Positions 55,032-64,000 of a stretch of DNA of 64,000 nucleotides are shown here, in pieces. The notes under the pieces are model-generated. The model saw only the letters and a list, made by a program, of their open reading frames with translations. It did not search any database and was not told the origin of the DNA. Location of the stretch: contig JAUSMR010000026.1 in NCBI GenBank assembly GCA_030645955.1, forward strand, positions 13,386 to 77,385, written 5' to 3'. This stretch comes from Gallionella sp. Lineage in GTDB: Bacteria; Pseudomonadota; Gammaproteobacteria; Burkholderiales; Gallionellaceae. The first letter of the stretch is position 1. Each line of letters opens with the position of its first letter. The position numbers were made by a program, and so were the translations under genes.

Positions 55032-55643
55032 TTAAAACCAGCCGTCGACCTTATCGTCGAGTTCCGGCTTGCACTTCTTCAACTGGGCACTATAGGCAGC
55101 CGACTTATTCTTGACCTTGTCGGCCACCTGTTTCAACCACCCCTTGCTTTTCCAGCTACCGCTCTTATAACCGCCATGTCCTTCATGATAGGCGAGATAC
55201 TGGTTGTAGGTATCCCACTTGGAAACGCCGAGAGTGCGCTGTGTAACGTTGGTATACCAGCCGATGAAGTTGATCGCATCGGCAAAATCGTCACGATCAT
55301 GGCCGCTGTTGCCGGTATCTTTCATATACCGCTCCCATGCCGGGTCTTGCGCCTGGGCATAACCGTATGCCGATGAGCGTCGCGGTAGCGGGATAAAAAG
55401 AAACCAGTCACGCCCCGGTTGGGCATCGCTGACGAAACGCGACTCCTGATCGACAATCGCCATCATCACCCACACCGGAGTTCCCCAGCGTTTACCGGCA
55501 TCGCGGGCAGACTCATACCAATCGGTATTGCCACGGAAGATGGAACAGACATTATCGGTTCGTTCAGGCTGATAAGTTGCACAGCCGGAGATTAATAACA
55601 GCATAGCCATCACAGCAAGACAGGTGTGGGACTTCAGGTTCAT
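55032..55643 (-). CDS. Lipoprotein with transglycosylase SLT domain
   Basis: From the ATG at 55643 the protein has a lipoprotein signal (AVMAMLLLISGC, lipobox cysteine). A lysozyme-like fold follows with the catalytic glutamate in MMAIVDQESRFVS, the YGYAQAQDPAWERY segment and NQYLAYHEGHGGY. It should be anchored in the outer membrane and cleave peptidoglycan glycan strands. It is similar in length to small EmtA-type enzymes. The frame is open to 55697, but the later start places the signal correctly. Confidence 0.85.
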   Translation of the reverse strand: MNLKSHTCLAVMAMLLLISGCATYQPERTDNVCSIFRGNTDWYESARDAGKRWGTPVWVMMAIVDQESRFVSDAQPGRDWFLFIPLPRRSSAYGYAQAQDPAWERYMKDTGNSGHDRDDFADAINFIGWYTNVTQRTLGVSKWDTYNQYLAYHEGHGGYKSGSWKSKGWLKQVADKVKNKSAAYSAQLKKCKPELDDKVDGWF

Positions 55644-55698
55644 TTTGCAATTATCCGCAAAAACAAAGGGGGTGAGTAAAACAAATAGATCCTTCAAT

Positions 55699-55833
55699 TA
55701 AGGAAACTCTGAATAAGTCCGTTCGCCCTGAGCCTGTCGAAGGGCGGTTCGCTTAACCCGTTGATCTGATTAACCCCTCCATTCATGGTTCGACAGGCTC
55801 TCCACGAACGGAGGACTTGATCAGAGCTTCCTA
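55699..55833. repeat. MITE-like palindrome with GTTCGCCCTGAG core
   Basis: TAAGGAAACTCTGAATAAG at the left and CTTGATCAGAGCTTCCTAA at the right form the outer arms, with an inner hairpin GTTCGCCCTGAGCCTGTCG/GGTTCGACAGGCTC. The outer ends resemble those of the element at 4199-5441 (CTAAGGAAACGCAGA), so the two may be one family with different cores. Confidence 0.7.
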
Positions 55834-55836
55834 AAT

Positions 55837-56895
55837 TCACTTGCGCTTCTGCTTCAAAACCGAATGGATGAACTTTCCGAATGCCCGGTCCTTTTTCCGC
55901 ATGTCCAAATATGACATCTCGTTGAACTCGGACTCAGCCTTGAGCTTCAGGTAACTCTGGTAATGCTCCGGGTTCAGCTCCCCGTTTTCAATCGCCATCC
56001 GGATCGCACATCCCGGCTCATTGGTGTGGCTGCAATCGGCAAAGCGGCAGCTGGCCGCAAGCGCCTTGATATCCGCAAAACTGTCATCTATCCCTTCGCC
56101 GGCGCTCAGGATACCCAGCTCGCGCATTCCCGGCATGTCGATCAGCAGCCCGCCATTATCCAGCGTAACCAGGTGGCGGCGAGTCGTGGTGTGCCTGCCC
56201 TCGCCCGTACCGCTGACTGCCCGTGTTTCCAGCTCGGCCTTCCCGACAAGCAGATTGATCAGGGTAGTCTTGCCGACACCTGAAGACCCAAGCAGACAAT
56301 AAGTCTTGCCCGGCACCACGACCTCCCTGACCTGATCGACGCCCTCTCCGGTCTCGTTGCTGAGGGTGATGATTCTCGCGGTGATGCCTGCGCCGCGGAT
56401 ATTCGCGAGCATGCGCTCCAGCTCCGTAGCACTTACCAGATCCGTCTTGGTCAAAAGCAGCACCGGCTCGATATGCCCCTCGTTGACCATCACGAGGTAG
56501 CGCTCCAGCCGGCGCACATTGAAATCGAAATGGCACGACTGGACGATGAAGGCCACATCGATGTTCGCCGCGATCATCTGGAAATCGATGTTCTTGCCGG
56601 GGGATTTGCGCCGCAAGTAAGACCTTCTGGGCACGACATCATGGATGCTCGCAAAAGTATCCGCATCGTGATACTGCACACACACCCAATCGCCGACACA
56701 AGGCAGATCCACAGTGGATGCGGCGGTGTAAAGAAACTTGCCCGTCAGCTCGGCTGGTACCTCTCCTTGTTCATCGCGAACGAGATAGCGCCCGCGATCG
56801 ACCGCCGTTATCCGGGCGATGCGCTGGACTGCACCGCACAGCTTGCCGGCCTGTTCCTCGAACCAGCCATCCCAACCAAGTTCGGTCAACTCCAT
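55837..56895 (-). CDS. rsgA: Small ribosomal subunit biogenesis GTPase RsgA
   Basis: A 352-residue circularly permuted GTPase that checks late 30S maturation. An N-terminal OB-fold is followed by G4 LLTKTDL (about residue 148), G1 GSSGVGKTTL (about 206) and G3 DMPG (about 254). The C-terminal zinc knuckle is CRFADCSHTNEPGC. Order and motifs are those of RsgA/YjeQ. It is monocistronic. Confidence 0.95.
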   Translation of the reverse strand: MELTELGWDGWFEEQAGKLCGAVQRIARITAVDRGRYLVRDEQGEVPAELTGKFLYTAASTVDLPCVGDWVCVQYHDADTFASIHDVVPRRSYLRRKSPGKNIDFQMIAANIDVAFIVQSCHFDFNVRRLERYLVMVNEGHIEPVLLLTKTDLVSATELERMLANIRGAGITARIITLSNETGEGVDQVREVVVPGKTYCLLGSSGVGKTTLINLLVGKAELETRAVSGTGEGRHTTTRRHLVTLDNGGLLIDMPGMRELGILSAGEGIDDSFADIKALAASCRFADCSHTNEPGCAIRMAIENGELNPEHYQSYLKLKAESEFNEMSYLDMRKKDRAFGKFIHSVLKQKRK

Positions 56896-56949
56896 GGTGA
56901 TCCAGCCCCTTTGATTCGGAAAAGAACATCGCCCTTGCGGGCGATGAGT

Positions 56950-56982
56950 AAAACTATTGCGGTGCTGACTCCATTAGCTCGC
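56950..56982. repeat. REP-like sequence, copy g
   Basis: AAAACTATTGCGGTGCTGAC then TCCATTAGCTCGC. It can fold as GCG-GTGCT/AGC-TCGC with a bulge and touches the stop codon of the small gene at 56982. Confidence 0.65.
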
Positions 56983-57149
56983 TATGTTTTTCGCTTGTCA
57001 GCCGTGGCAGCAGGCGTAACGGATTTGCGCACGACAAACGGAGTGCCGGTTCGTTCGGCCAGTTGGCGTGCCTTTTCGGAAGCGCGCATCAACGCCTGCG
57101 GGGCTTTTTGCAGGTCGGGGTCTTTCGAGTGAGAAACAGGTGCTTTCAT
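56982..57149 (-). CDS. Small protein downstream of zeta toxin (candidate partner)
   Basis: Fifty-five codons starting five bases after the zeta-toxin stop: KAPVSHSKDPDLQKAPQALM, then RASEKARQLAERTGTPFVV. Short helical proteins of this kind regularly follow chromosomal zeta-type kinases and may act as antitoxin or regulator. That role is inferred from arrangement. Confidence 0.65.
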   Translation of the reverse strand: MKAPVSHSKDPDLQKAPQALMRASEKARQLAERTGTPFVVRKSVTPAATADKRKT

Positions 57150-57154
57150 GATGT

Positions 57155-57676
57155 TCAACTTTCATCCAGTAAAACGGGAGGTGCGCCGGAATTATCGTAC
57201 AGTTGCCAGCTATCCACCAGCAGCTTGTAGCGCTCAAAATTTGCAATGCCATGTGCGAAGCGACGGCGAATGACCTCTTCGGGGACATTATGCCCGCCCT
57301 GAATCACACGAGTTGCAACACGCTCAATGGCGATCTCGACATCCGGCAAGGACAGGAAGATCAGCTTCACCGCGTAGCCCGATGAGCGCCATACGGGAAT
57401 CATCTGTGCATAGGTCAAACCGGAAAGCGTCGTTTCGAAAGAAAAGCTTTCGCCGTGCTTCACGTACTCCGCAATCGTTTCCAGCATTATCCGTCCCGCT
57501 TTAAAGGCGGCCACATCAGGTGCGAAAGGCGACAACCCGGCGGCGATCAAATCGGCATTCACAAAGTTAGGCAACTCCGCATCCGTCGGCAAGAATTCGC
57601 GCGCAAAGGTCGTCTTCCCCGCGCCGTTCGGCCCGGCGATGATAACGATGCGCTTGTTTTGTGCCGAGGTGCTCAT
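57155..57676 (-). CDS. Zeta toxin family P-loop kinase
   Basis: A 173-residue zeta-like protein: Walker A IIAGPNGAGKTTFARE, FVNADLIAAGLSPF (substrate-binding aspartate), SFETTLSGLTY and the RRRFAHGIANFERY lid helix. Zeta toxins phosphorylate UDP-N-acetylglucosamine sugars and block wall synthesis; stand-alone members may act on other substrates. AAGGA lies before the ATG. The epsilon antitoxin typical of Gram-positives is absent; a 55-residue gene follows instead. Confidence 0.85.
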   Translation of the reverse strand: MSTSAQNKRIVIIAGPNGAGKTTFAREFLPTDAELPNFVNADLIAAGLSPFAPDVAAFKAGRIMLETIAEYVKHGESFSFETTLSGLTYAQMIPVWRSSGYAVKLIFLSLPDVEIAIERVATRVIQGGHNVPEEVIRRRFAHGIANFERYKLLVDSWQLYDNSGAPPVLLDES

Positions 57677-57690
57677 GATTTCCTTCTAAC

Positions 57691-57724
57691 GCAAAACTAT
57701 TGCGATGCTGACTCCATTAGCTTG
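57691..57724. repeat. REP-like sequence, copy h
   Basis: GCAAAACTATTGCGATGCTG then ACTCCATTAGCTTG. It fills the gap between vapC and the zeta gene and begins 15 bp upstream of the zeta start. Confidence 0.65.
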
Positions 57725-57729
57725 CGTTC

Positions 57730-58116
57730 TCATACCTTGCGCACCCCATCGCCATACTTGGCCACAGCCTTGTCCGCTGTCAGTAGCGTCAGTCCTTCTA
57801 CGCGGGCTTGCGCAATAAGGATGCGGTCGAACGGGTCTTTGTGCAGGTGAGGCAAATCATTCACAGCGACAGTATGTTCGCTGGTGATGGGTAATTCACG
57901 GTAGCCATTAATCAGTAACATGCGCCACAGGCGGCGCGGATCAACATTGAAATCCGAGCGTTCGAGACCATTTTTGATACTGATTTCCCACAGACTGGCA
58001 GAACTGAACAATAGATGGTTGGCGGGATCAAGCAGCAAGGTGCGCGCCTTGGCCGGCAGCCGCTGGGGCTCACTCGCCGCCCACAGCAACAAATGGGTGT
58101 CGAGCAGCAGGTTCAA
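57730..58116 (-). CDS. vapC: VapC family PIN-domain toxin
   Basis: A 128-residue PIN nuclease: LLLDTHLLLWAASEP with the first acidic residue, SLWEISIKNGL with the conserved Glu, and DPFDRILIAQARVEGLTLLT with the last aspartates. It starts with TTG overlapping the antitoxin stop. PIN toxins cut tRNA or rRNA. All acidic residues are in place. Confidence 0.9.
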   Translation of the reverse strand: MNLLLDTHLLLWAASEPQRLPAKARTLLLDPANHLLFSSASLWEISIKNGLERSDFNVDPRRLWRMLLINGYRELPITSEHTVAVNDLPHLHKDPFDRILIAQARVEGLTLLTADKAVAKYGDGVRKV

Positions 58117-58361
58117 GCCTTGCGCCCCGCAAATAGACTTTCGATATCACTGCCACCCATCTGATCAAAATCGTCCGGCACGGAAAATTCACCAGCCATA
58201 AAGCCCAAACGGCTGGCTGTCCCTGCTTCTGCAGGCTCCAGAGGAACAACCTTGACCATCGGCTTGCCAGCCTTGGCGATGATGAATGACTCGCCTTGCG
58301 CAGCCTGCTCGACCAGCTTGGAGAGCTGGGTTTTTGCGTCGTGAATATTGACGGTACGCAT
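58113..58361 (-). CDS. Phd/YefM-type antitoxin of the VapC pair
   Basis: Eighty-two residues: VNIHDAKTQLSKLVEQAAQG, ESFIIAKAGKPMVKVVPLEP, then an acidic C-terminal toxin-binding tail (SVPDDFDQMGGSDIESLF). It is the first gene of the operon, with a palindromic operator just upstream. Confidence 0.88.
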   Translation of the reverse strand: MRTVNIHDAKTQLSKLVEQAAQGESFIIAKAGKPMVKVVPLEPAEAGTASRLGFMAGEFSVPDDFDQMGGSDIESLFAGRKA

Positions 58362-58376
58362 AGCGATCTCGCATTG

Positions 58377-58394
58377 AACTAACGTTGGTTAGTT
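58377..58394. promoter_or_regulatory. Palindromic operator upstream of the VapC antitoxin
   Basis: AACTAAC-GTTG-GTTAGTT, 16 bp before the antitoxin ATG. Autoregulation is the usual behaviour of such pairs. Confidence 0.65.
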
Positions 58395-58476
58395 TACAGT
58401 GGGGCCGCAAAAATGCAAGTGATGAAGTTTGAATTAGAAACCGTGGTCTGTTCCCGATTGTTATGCTTAAAGAATC

Positions 58477-58797
58477 TCAGCCAGTTGGCGCATCCCAATC
58501 AAGCATATCCCAGCTACTGCTCGTTTCACGAGATTCGATGACCAGATCGGAGGTGGGTATGGCGGAACAAAACAAGGCGAGGCCCGCGTCCCTTTCCTCC
58601 GCAGGCAATCCAATATACGTGGACTTGCCGTGATCTACCGTACCTTGCAGCACACTACCCTTGCACATACCACATGTTCCATCGCCGCAACCATGCGGAA
58701 GATTGTGGCCATGTTTCTTTGCAGCTTCGAGGATGGTTTCGCCAGCTTCGGCGATAAAGGTGTGATTCCCCGGCTGGAGCGTGATTCTGAATCCCAT
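58477..58797 (-). CDS. 2Fe-2S ferredoxin, stand-alone reductase N-domain
   Basis: A plant-type 2Fe-2S domain: GETILEAAKKHGHNLPHGCG, with ligands in HGCGDGTCGMCKG and the fourth cysteine in LALFCSAIPTSD. The sequence is very like the N-terminal domain of AscD/CDP-6-deoxy-glucoseen reductases, but the protein ends at residue 106 without the FAD/NAD part. It is either a free ferredoxin or a truncated reductase. Confidence 0.85.
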   Translation of the reverse strand: MGFRITLQPGNHTFIAEAGETILEAAKKHGHNLPHGCGDGTCGMCKGSVLQGTVDHGKSTYIGLPAEERDAGLALFCSAIPTSDLVIESRETSSSWDMLDWDAPTG

Positions 58798-58871
58798 ATC
58801 GTCTTCTAATCGTTCGAAATAAATCGGGCATGGCCTTTTTAGTTGTTTACAGCTTTCGCAATTACACGATC

Positions 58872-58975
58872 AATGCGATCAATGGATTCTGACCCTATTG
58901 ATTTTCTTTTCGGGCTCCGTCCCCATATCGTCTTCTAATTGCACGTTCATTCAGGGATCAATGGAGTCTGACCCT
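58872..58975. repeat. Two REP-type copies (GATCAATGGAxTCTGACCC)
   Basis: GATCAATGGATTCTGACCCT (about 58877) and GATCAATGGAGTCTGACCCT (about 58957) recur 80 bp apart, together with the shared piece CCCATATCGTCTTCTAAT at 58795 and 58922. They lie between the ferredoxin and the GmrSD gene. Confidence 0.6.
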
Positions 58976-59018
58976 ATCGATTCTTGCGTCCCCATATCAT
59001 TCGCTTGTTATCCCTATA

Positions 59019-61001
59019 TCACTCTGAAGTTTCAACATGCCATTCCATTCGTGTTAAACCAACAAATTCGACCGTCTGAAGACAAAAATCCCTGATGGAG
59101 TCGGCGGACAAATGCACCTCGATGAATACTCCACTATTTAATTCCCTTGCAGTTTTAAATGCGCTTTTATTTCTTCCAACGAACCTTGGGTGCTGTAAAA
59201 GCAGTGCTTCAAATTTTTCAGGATCCAGCTCAGCTATCACACTAATTGTTTTTTCTAGGACATCACGCCAAGTTTGAACCGGAAATTCTTGACCCAACAA
59301 ACTCAGTTTTATAGGTTTGGTTCCTGCAACTGATGATTTAAATTTTCCCTCAAGCTCCTTCTTACCAAAATAAGGCCATATTGCTAAAGCTTGCTCGCTA
59401 AGAATAGCTGTGCGCTGAAGAATTTCATTCTTTCCCCACTGATCAATTTTTGCAAAGTAGGAGTTCAGCTCGATATGACTCTGAAGTAGCTTTTCCTTTT
59501 TTATCTTATATGCAGCATTAGAAAGCTCAGAGTTGTATCCAGTTAGAGTTAAATTGCCAATTGTATGAAGGTATAAATCGTAAACAACCTCGGCGTCTTC
59601 GACACCACCCAATTCTTTACGCCAATCATCGGTCAATGTTTGTGGCATAACGTGCTCAACAGACAACGCCGAATAATTCACTGGCTCCTTATGCTTATAT
59701 GATTCCTCTATCGATTCTAAAATTAGCTTTGTTTTTTGAGCTCTTTCCCCAGCGCCATAAAGTTTAAATATTTTGAGTGACTCTAGAAATTCACGATTAG
59801 TAGGATAGTCGTGTGCCTGAAGTTGCATCTCCAAGCTGTCGATGAGGTTCGATTTGTCTATTTGATTAAACAAAGCTGCAAAGACTTTATGCAGGCCATA
59901 AGTAGGAACATTACAAACAAATCGTCTTAAGATGAAATTTTCGACTATCTTGAGGGCAGAGACAAAATCAACATCTCTTATTCTTCCCCGCTGGAACTCT
60001 TCGTAACAATTTAATAAGAACGGGTAGCAAAAACTTATATCTAATCTTTGGAACCGTATAACTGCATTGGATATTACAGAATTTGTTTCGCGATCTGGGT
60101 ATATCAATCTTTCGTAATATTTTGCGAATTTATTTAGATCTCTGAGTCGTTCGATTGCATTAGTAGGATTAATATCTTCTTTAAGACTTAAATAGACCTC
60201 GTTCTTTTTTACATCCTTCCCATCTTTCATCAAATAGTGCCGGATAAATTCTGTCAAAACATCCCTCAAAGAAATTTCAATTGGCTCCCACAACTCCTCA
60301 TAAATCACATCTTGCTTATCCACGTGAATCATCATTACAAAGTAATTTCGTAGTAAATCAGCTTGCGTTAGTGGCGTACCTTTCCAATTAAGTCCTTCAA
60401 AAACCACGTTGGGATTATCCTCACCATCAAGCACTATGCTTACTATAGAAAGTCTCTTTATAAGAATAATTGACAGCTTCTCAATATCAATAAGGTCACG
60501 CTTGATAGCTCGTTCAAAAAACTTATATGCTTTAGTGATGCTGGAATCTGGGCTTAGGTTTCCTGTTTTATTGATTAAATTATGGAAAGCCTCGCGATCA
60601 GTTTTTGTAGGCTGAAGTTTGTAATAGTCATGATGCGATTTAAATTTGTTGACCAGCAAGGTTTGGTCTATTTCAGCCGCAAGTATGTGCAACTCGTTCG
60701 CAATGGACGACTGCGCTAGATCTCGAATAATGGCCAACAGTATTGCTACTGTCGTTAATCTTTGTTGTCCGTCTATGAGTAAGAATTTGGTAATGCCTTC
60801 CGGAACCGAAGTGCTCGGCATGGTGACAATCGAACCAAAAAAATGTGGTCTGGTATCTGTACTTTGGTAGAGATCTTTTAGGTCAGACCAAAGACGTTTC
60901 CAGTTGGTGTCGTCCCACGTATAAGGCCTTTGGTATAAGGGGACTAGGTATTGCTTTGTACCCTCGATGAATGGTTGAAGCTTAGTTTCGTTGGCATTCA
61001 T
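59019..61001 (-). CDS. GmrSD-type DUF262/DUF1524 restriction protein
   Basis: A 660-residue protein with the fused GmrS-GmrD layout of type IV, modification-dependent restriction. The N-terminal DUF262 domain has YLVPLYQRPYTWDD and LLIDGQQRLTTVAIL (ParB-like NTPase DGQQR). The DUF1524 HNH nuclease has SVEHVMPQTLTDDW and HTIGNLTLTGYNSELS. The last 130 residues (LSLLGQEFPVQTWRDVLEKT) form a further alpha/beta domain that I cannot name but have the impression is shared by other DUF262 proteins. The gene is AT-rich compared with its surroundings and probably recently acquired. It begins 41 bp from a duplicated ettA 3' end. Confidence 0.88.
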   Translation of the reverse strand: MNANETKLQPFIEGTKQYLVPLYQRPYTWDDTNWKRLWSDLKDLYQSTDTRPHFFGSIVTMPSTSVPEGITKFLLIDGQQRLTTVAILLAIIRDLAQSSIANELHILAAEIDQTLLVNKFKSHHDYYKLQPTKTDREAFHNLINKTGNLSPDSSITKAYKFFERAIKRDLIDIEKLSIILIKRLSIVSIVLDGEDNPNVVFEGLNWKGTPLTQADLLRNYFVMMIHVDKQDVIYEELWEPIEISLRDVLTEFIRHYLMKDGKDVKKNEVYLSLKEDINPTNAIERLRDLNKFAKYYERLIYPDRETNSVISNAVIRFQRLDISFCYPFLLNCYEEFQRGRIRDVDFVSALKIVENFILRRFVCNVPTYGLHKVFAALFNQIDKSNLIDSLEMQLQAHDYPTNREFLESLKIFKLYGAGERAQKTKLILESIEESYKHKEPVNYSALSVEHVMPQTLTDDWRKELGGVEDAEVVYDLYLHTIGNLTLTGYNSELSNAAYKIKKEKLLQSHIELNSYFAKIDQWGKNEILQRTAILSEQALAIWPYFGKKELEGKFKSSVAGTKPIKLSLLGQEFPVQTWRDVLEKTISVIAELDPEKFEALLLQHPRFVGRNKSAFKTARELNSGVFIEVHLSADSIRDFCLQTVEFVGLTRMEWHVETSE

Positions 61002-61041
61002 TTCATCCCCTTAGTGAATAATTATAGGCAGACCGCGATTC

Positions 61042-61162
61042 TCACCGGCTAATCGGCTTATACCGAATCCGCTTCGGCTTCGCGCCTTCTTCGCCCAGGC
61101 GCTTCTTCTTGTCCGCCTCATATTCCTGATAGTTGCCGTCGAAGAACGTCCACTTGGAATCG
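61042..61162 (-). pseudogene. Duplicated ettA 3' end, copy 1
   Basis: 115 bp (61048-61162) match the end of ettA at 62390-62504 with two differences. They encode SKWTFFDGNYQEYEADKKKR and the end KRIRYKPISR followed by a different stop codon (TGA). The frame upstream is unrelated. Confidence 0.95.
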
Positions 61163-61168
61163 GATCTA

Positions 61169-61250
61169 AAGGGGTCAGCATCACAATACATTCTGGGAAA
61201 CTCTATATCATCCGAAAAAAATATTGCGATGCTGACCTCATTCGCTCTCA
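61169..61250. repeat. Inverted pair of the REP-like sequence, copy i
   Basis: GGGGTCAGCATCACAATA (61169-61186) faces TATTGCGATGCTGACCTC (about 61222-61239). It is the only place in the window where I see the two orientations paired as in a BIME. Confidence 0.7.
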
Positions 61251-61625
61251 TTTAGTGTCGCAGACCATTTTTAACAAAAAGCCATCTTCAATTTCCCAAT
61301 CACCAGGATTCATTGCCTCTCCAGGCTTGGTTCTTCGAACCGATATTTCACCTTTTCCCATTGGTTCCCCATGAATTATTGCATCGAGCACACGAGATGT
61401 GCCCGATTGACATGCAACTTCCTTGAGTTTCTTCATAGAGACCTGTCTGGTTACACCATTGCTATTATTTTCGAAATTAGTCACAACCCATACATTCAGG
61501 TTGCTGCCGTTTCTTTGAATAGTATCCAAATCGACGAAAATATTTTGACCATTTCCAACTGATGTCCAAGCTGCTACAGCATTGCTGCACACAATCATAA
61601 AGAGCAACGTTAATATTGTCTTCAT
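61248..61625 (-). CDS. Surface-adhesin E-like exported protein
   Basis: From the ATG at 61625 the protein (125 residues) has a signal peptide (TILTLLFMIVCSNAVAAW). The adhesin-E-like pattern follows: GQNIFVDLDTIQRNGSNLNV, WVVTNFENN, a central CQSG and a C-terminal DGFLLKMVC. The paired cysteines may form a disulfide. The frame is open to 61694 only because it runs through the duplicated ettA end in another frame. The function is unknown despite the family name. Confidence 0.72.
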   Translation of the reverse strand: MKTILTLLFMIVCSNAVAAWTSVGNGQNIFVDLDTIQRNGSNLNVWVVTNFENNSNGVTRQVSMKKLKEVACQSGTSRVLDAIIHGEPMGKGEISVRRTKPGEAMNPGDWEIEDGFLLKMVCDTK

Positions 61626-61641
61626 AGTGCCTCCTGTTAAT

Positions 61642-61708
61642 TTACCGACTAATCGGCTTATACCGAATCCGCTTAGGCTTCGCGCCTTCCTCACCCAGCC
61701 TCTTCCGC
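61642..61708 (-). pseudogene. Duplicated ettA 3' end, copy 2
   Basis: The minus-strand codons read RKRLGEEGAKPKRIRYKPIS-R then TAA, the exact end of EttA, but with several synonymous base changes from both other copies. It therefore derives from a related but different ettA allele. Confidence 0.92.
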
Positions 61709-61801
61709 TAAGCGCTCATAGGGACGGTGCCCGATTGAATTTTTGGAATGAATGGGGTTCTGAGCTACCCCGGTTCCACACATAATTATCGGTTTTCACA
61801 C

Positions 61802-62038
61802 TCACTTAACCGCTGGCCCGCTTGTCCGGCGAGGTTTCGCTACCGCCGAACGCGCAACACCTACCAATGATTCAAGGGCTGAGTTTACCGCCTCATTGGT
61901 TGGAAATATTTTTGCCAATTCGGGAGTGAGCAATACCAGATTGCTGCCTTTCTTGAAGGCTGCGTGATGTTTTCCCCGGATGCCTTTCCCGAGATCTTCG
62001 CGTCGGTATTCGGGGCGCATTTCTTCAGTCTTCTTCAT
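61802..62038 (-). CDS. BrnA-type antitoxin
   Basis: Seventy-eight residues from the ATG at 62038, overlapping the toxin stop by 14 bp. A conserved basic block (GKGIRGKHHAAFKKGSNLVL) is followed by PELAKIFPTNEAVNSALESL. The position and size fit the antitoxin of a BrnT pair. Its fold is helical and the sequence is not a classic BrnA_antitoxin, so the family name is tentative. Confidence 0.7.
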   Translation of the reverse strand: MKKTEEMRPEYRREDLGKGIRGKHHAAFKKGSNLVLLTPELAKIFPTNEAVNSALESLVGVARSAVAKPRRTSGPAVK

Positions 62039-62297
62039 AAATTTTCCTCTCATGTTTCGTTGCTATTCGCGCGCTGACCAGGCGAATCTTGCCGCGGCGC
62101 TCCGTGTAAATCACTGCAAGAACTCGTCCTCTACTAGACATACCAAACGACAGCCAGCGCACTTCGCCAATGGAATGATCTGGATCGGGGAAAGTGAGCT
62201 CCATTGAATCCCCGAATATGGAAGCAGCTTCTTCAAAGCTGACTTTATGCTTCTTGAAATTCTTTGCAGCTTTGATTGGGTCGGCTTCAAATTCCAT
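62025..62297 (-). CDS. BrnT family toxin
   Basis: A 90-residue BrnT ribonuclease-type toxin: EFEADPIKAAKNFKKHKVSF, EEAASIFGDSMELTFPDPDH and the core RVLAVIYTERRGKIRLVSAR ending ATKHERKIYEE. The conserved RxI-SAR block is present. It is first in a two-gene operon with the antitoxin second, the normal brnTA order. Confidence 0.9.
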   Translation of the reverse strand: MEFEADPIKAAKNFKKHKVSFEEAASIFGDSMELTFPDPDHSIGEVRWLSFGMSSRGRVLAVIYTERRGKIRLVSARIATKHERKIYEED

Positions 62298-62383
62298 GAG
62301 TCATTATTCCATGTGCTGACGCTGTTGTCTGCTTCGCAGGAATTTTATCTGGCTGGATTCCCGCCTGTGCGGGAATGACGAGC

Positions 62384-64000
<1,617 letters not shown>

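Noticed and set aside
46656..61250. Chromosomal integron cassette array
   Set aside because: The cargo type fits, but the repeated sequences end in ATTAGCT, lacking the GTT of the attC cleavage site, and occur in both orientations, so they are REP-like.

Overview
The window looks like a piece of a betaproteobacterial chromosome, probably from the Nitrosomonadales/Gallionella-Sideroxydans side. That placement rests on overall gene content and base composition (groES-groEL with a CIRCE operator, bioA, rsuA, rsgA, ettA, pseudoazurin, a DsrC/TusE-type protein, OxyR-KatG) and on the style of its dispersed repeats. It is an inference, not a phylogeny. No rRNA operon or CRISPR array is present; the only tRNA gene is tRNA-Phe.

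1-5.5 kb: housekeeping genes (YchJ-family 3' end, an Omp85-type outer membrane protein, the GTPase YlqF/RbgA), then a scrap yard. This holds the 3' end of an IS256-type transposase, a YafQ-RelB toxin-antitoxin pair whose toxin carries a stop codon, and an intact IS256-family element (1095 bp, 25-bp inverted repeats, 8-bp target duplication) sitting inside a palindromic MITE-like repeat.

5.54-23.5 kb: an 18-kb genomic island integrated in the 3' half of tRNA-Phe. It has a 49-bp direct repeat at both ends, its own tyrosine integrase, putative integrase arm sites at both edges and a replacement tRNA 3' end with its own terminator. The cargo is mostly anti-phage: an AIPR-family protein; a type I restriction-modification operon (hsdM, rhuM, hsdS, hsdR) that starts with a zinc-ribbon/HTH protein and a second tyrosine recombinase and ends with a secreted-type thermonuclease, a DUF6794 protein and an unknown protein; and a two-domain dCTP/dCMP deaminase of the AvcD type overlapping a 66-codon gene. 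A 1.5-kb GC-rich stretch (7.5-9.0 kb) holds degenerate repeats and a large hairpin rather than recognisable genes.

23.5-42 kb: mostly core genes: groEL-groES under CIRCE, a nitronate monooxygenase-like protein, bioA with a repeat inserted in frame, dacB, a YyaL/DUF255 protein, the oxidative-stress locus (katG lying between the two ends of a broken katA, with divergent oxyR), rsuA, a RIO kinase, a methyltransferase, mntP, an MJ1316-domain protein, pseudoazurin and a DsrC/TusE-like protein.

42-64 kb: a patchwork of small envelope proteins, enzymes and toxin-antitoxin modules (RelE/Phd, zeta toxin, VapBC, BrnTA), a GmrSD-type DUF262/DUF1524 restriction protein, pepD carrying two in-frame palindromic repeats, an HD-GYP phosphodiesterase, AlkD and RsgA. 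Copies of a short REP-like sequence with the core TGCGATGCTGACC recur between these genes. At the right edge the 3' end of ettA is present three times, each followed by accessory genes, which suggests the end of ettA has repeatedly served as an insertion site.
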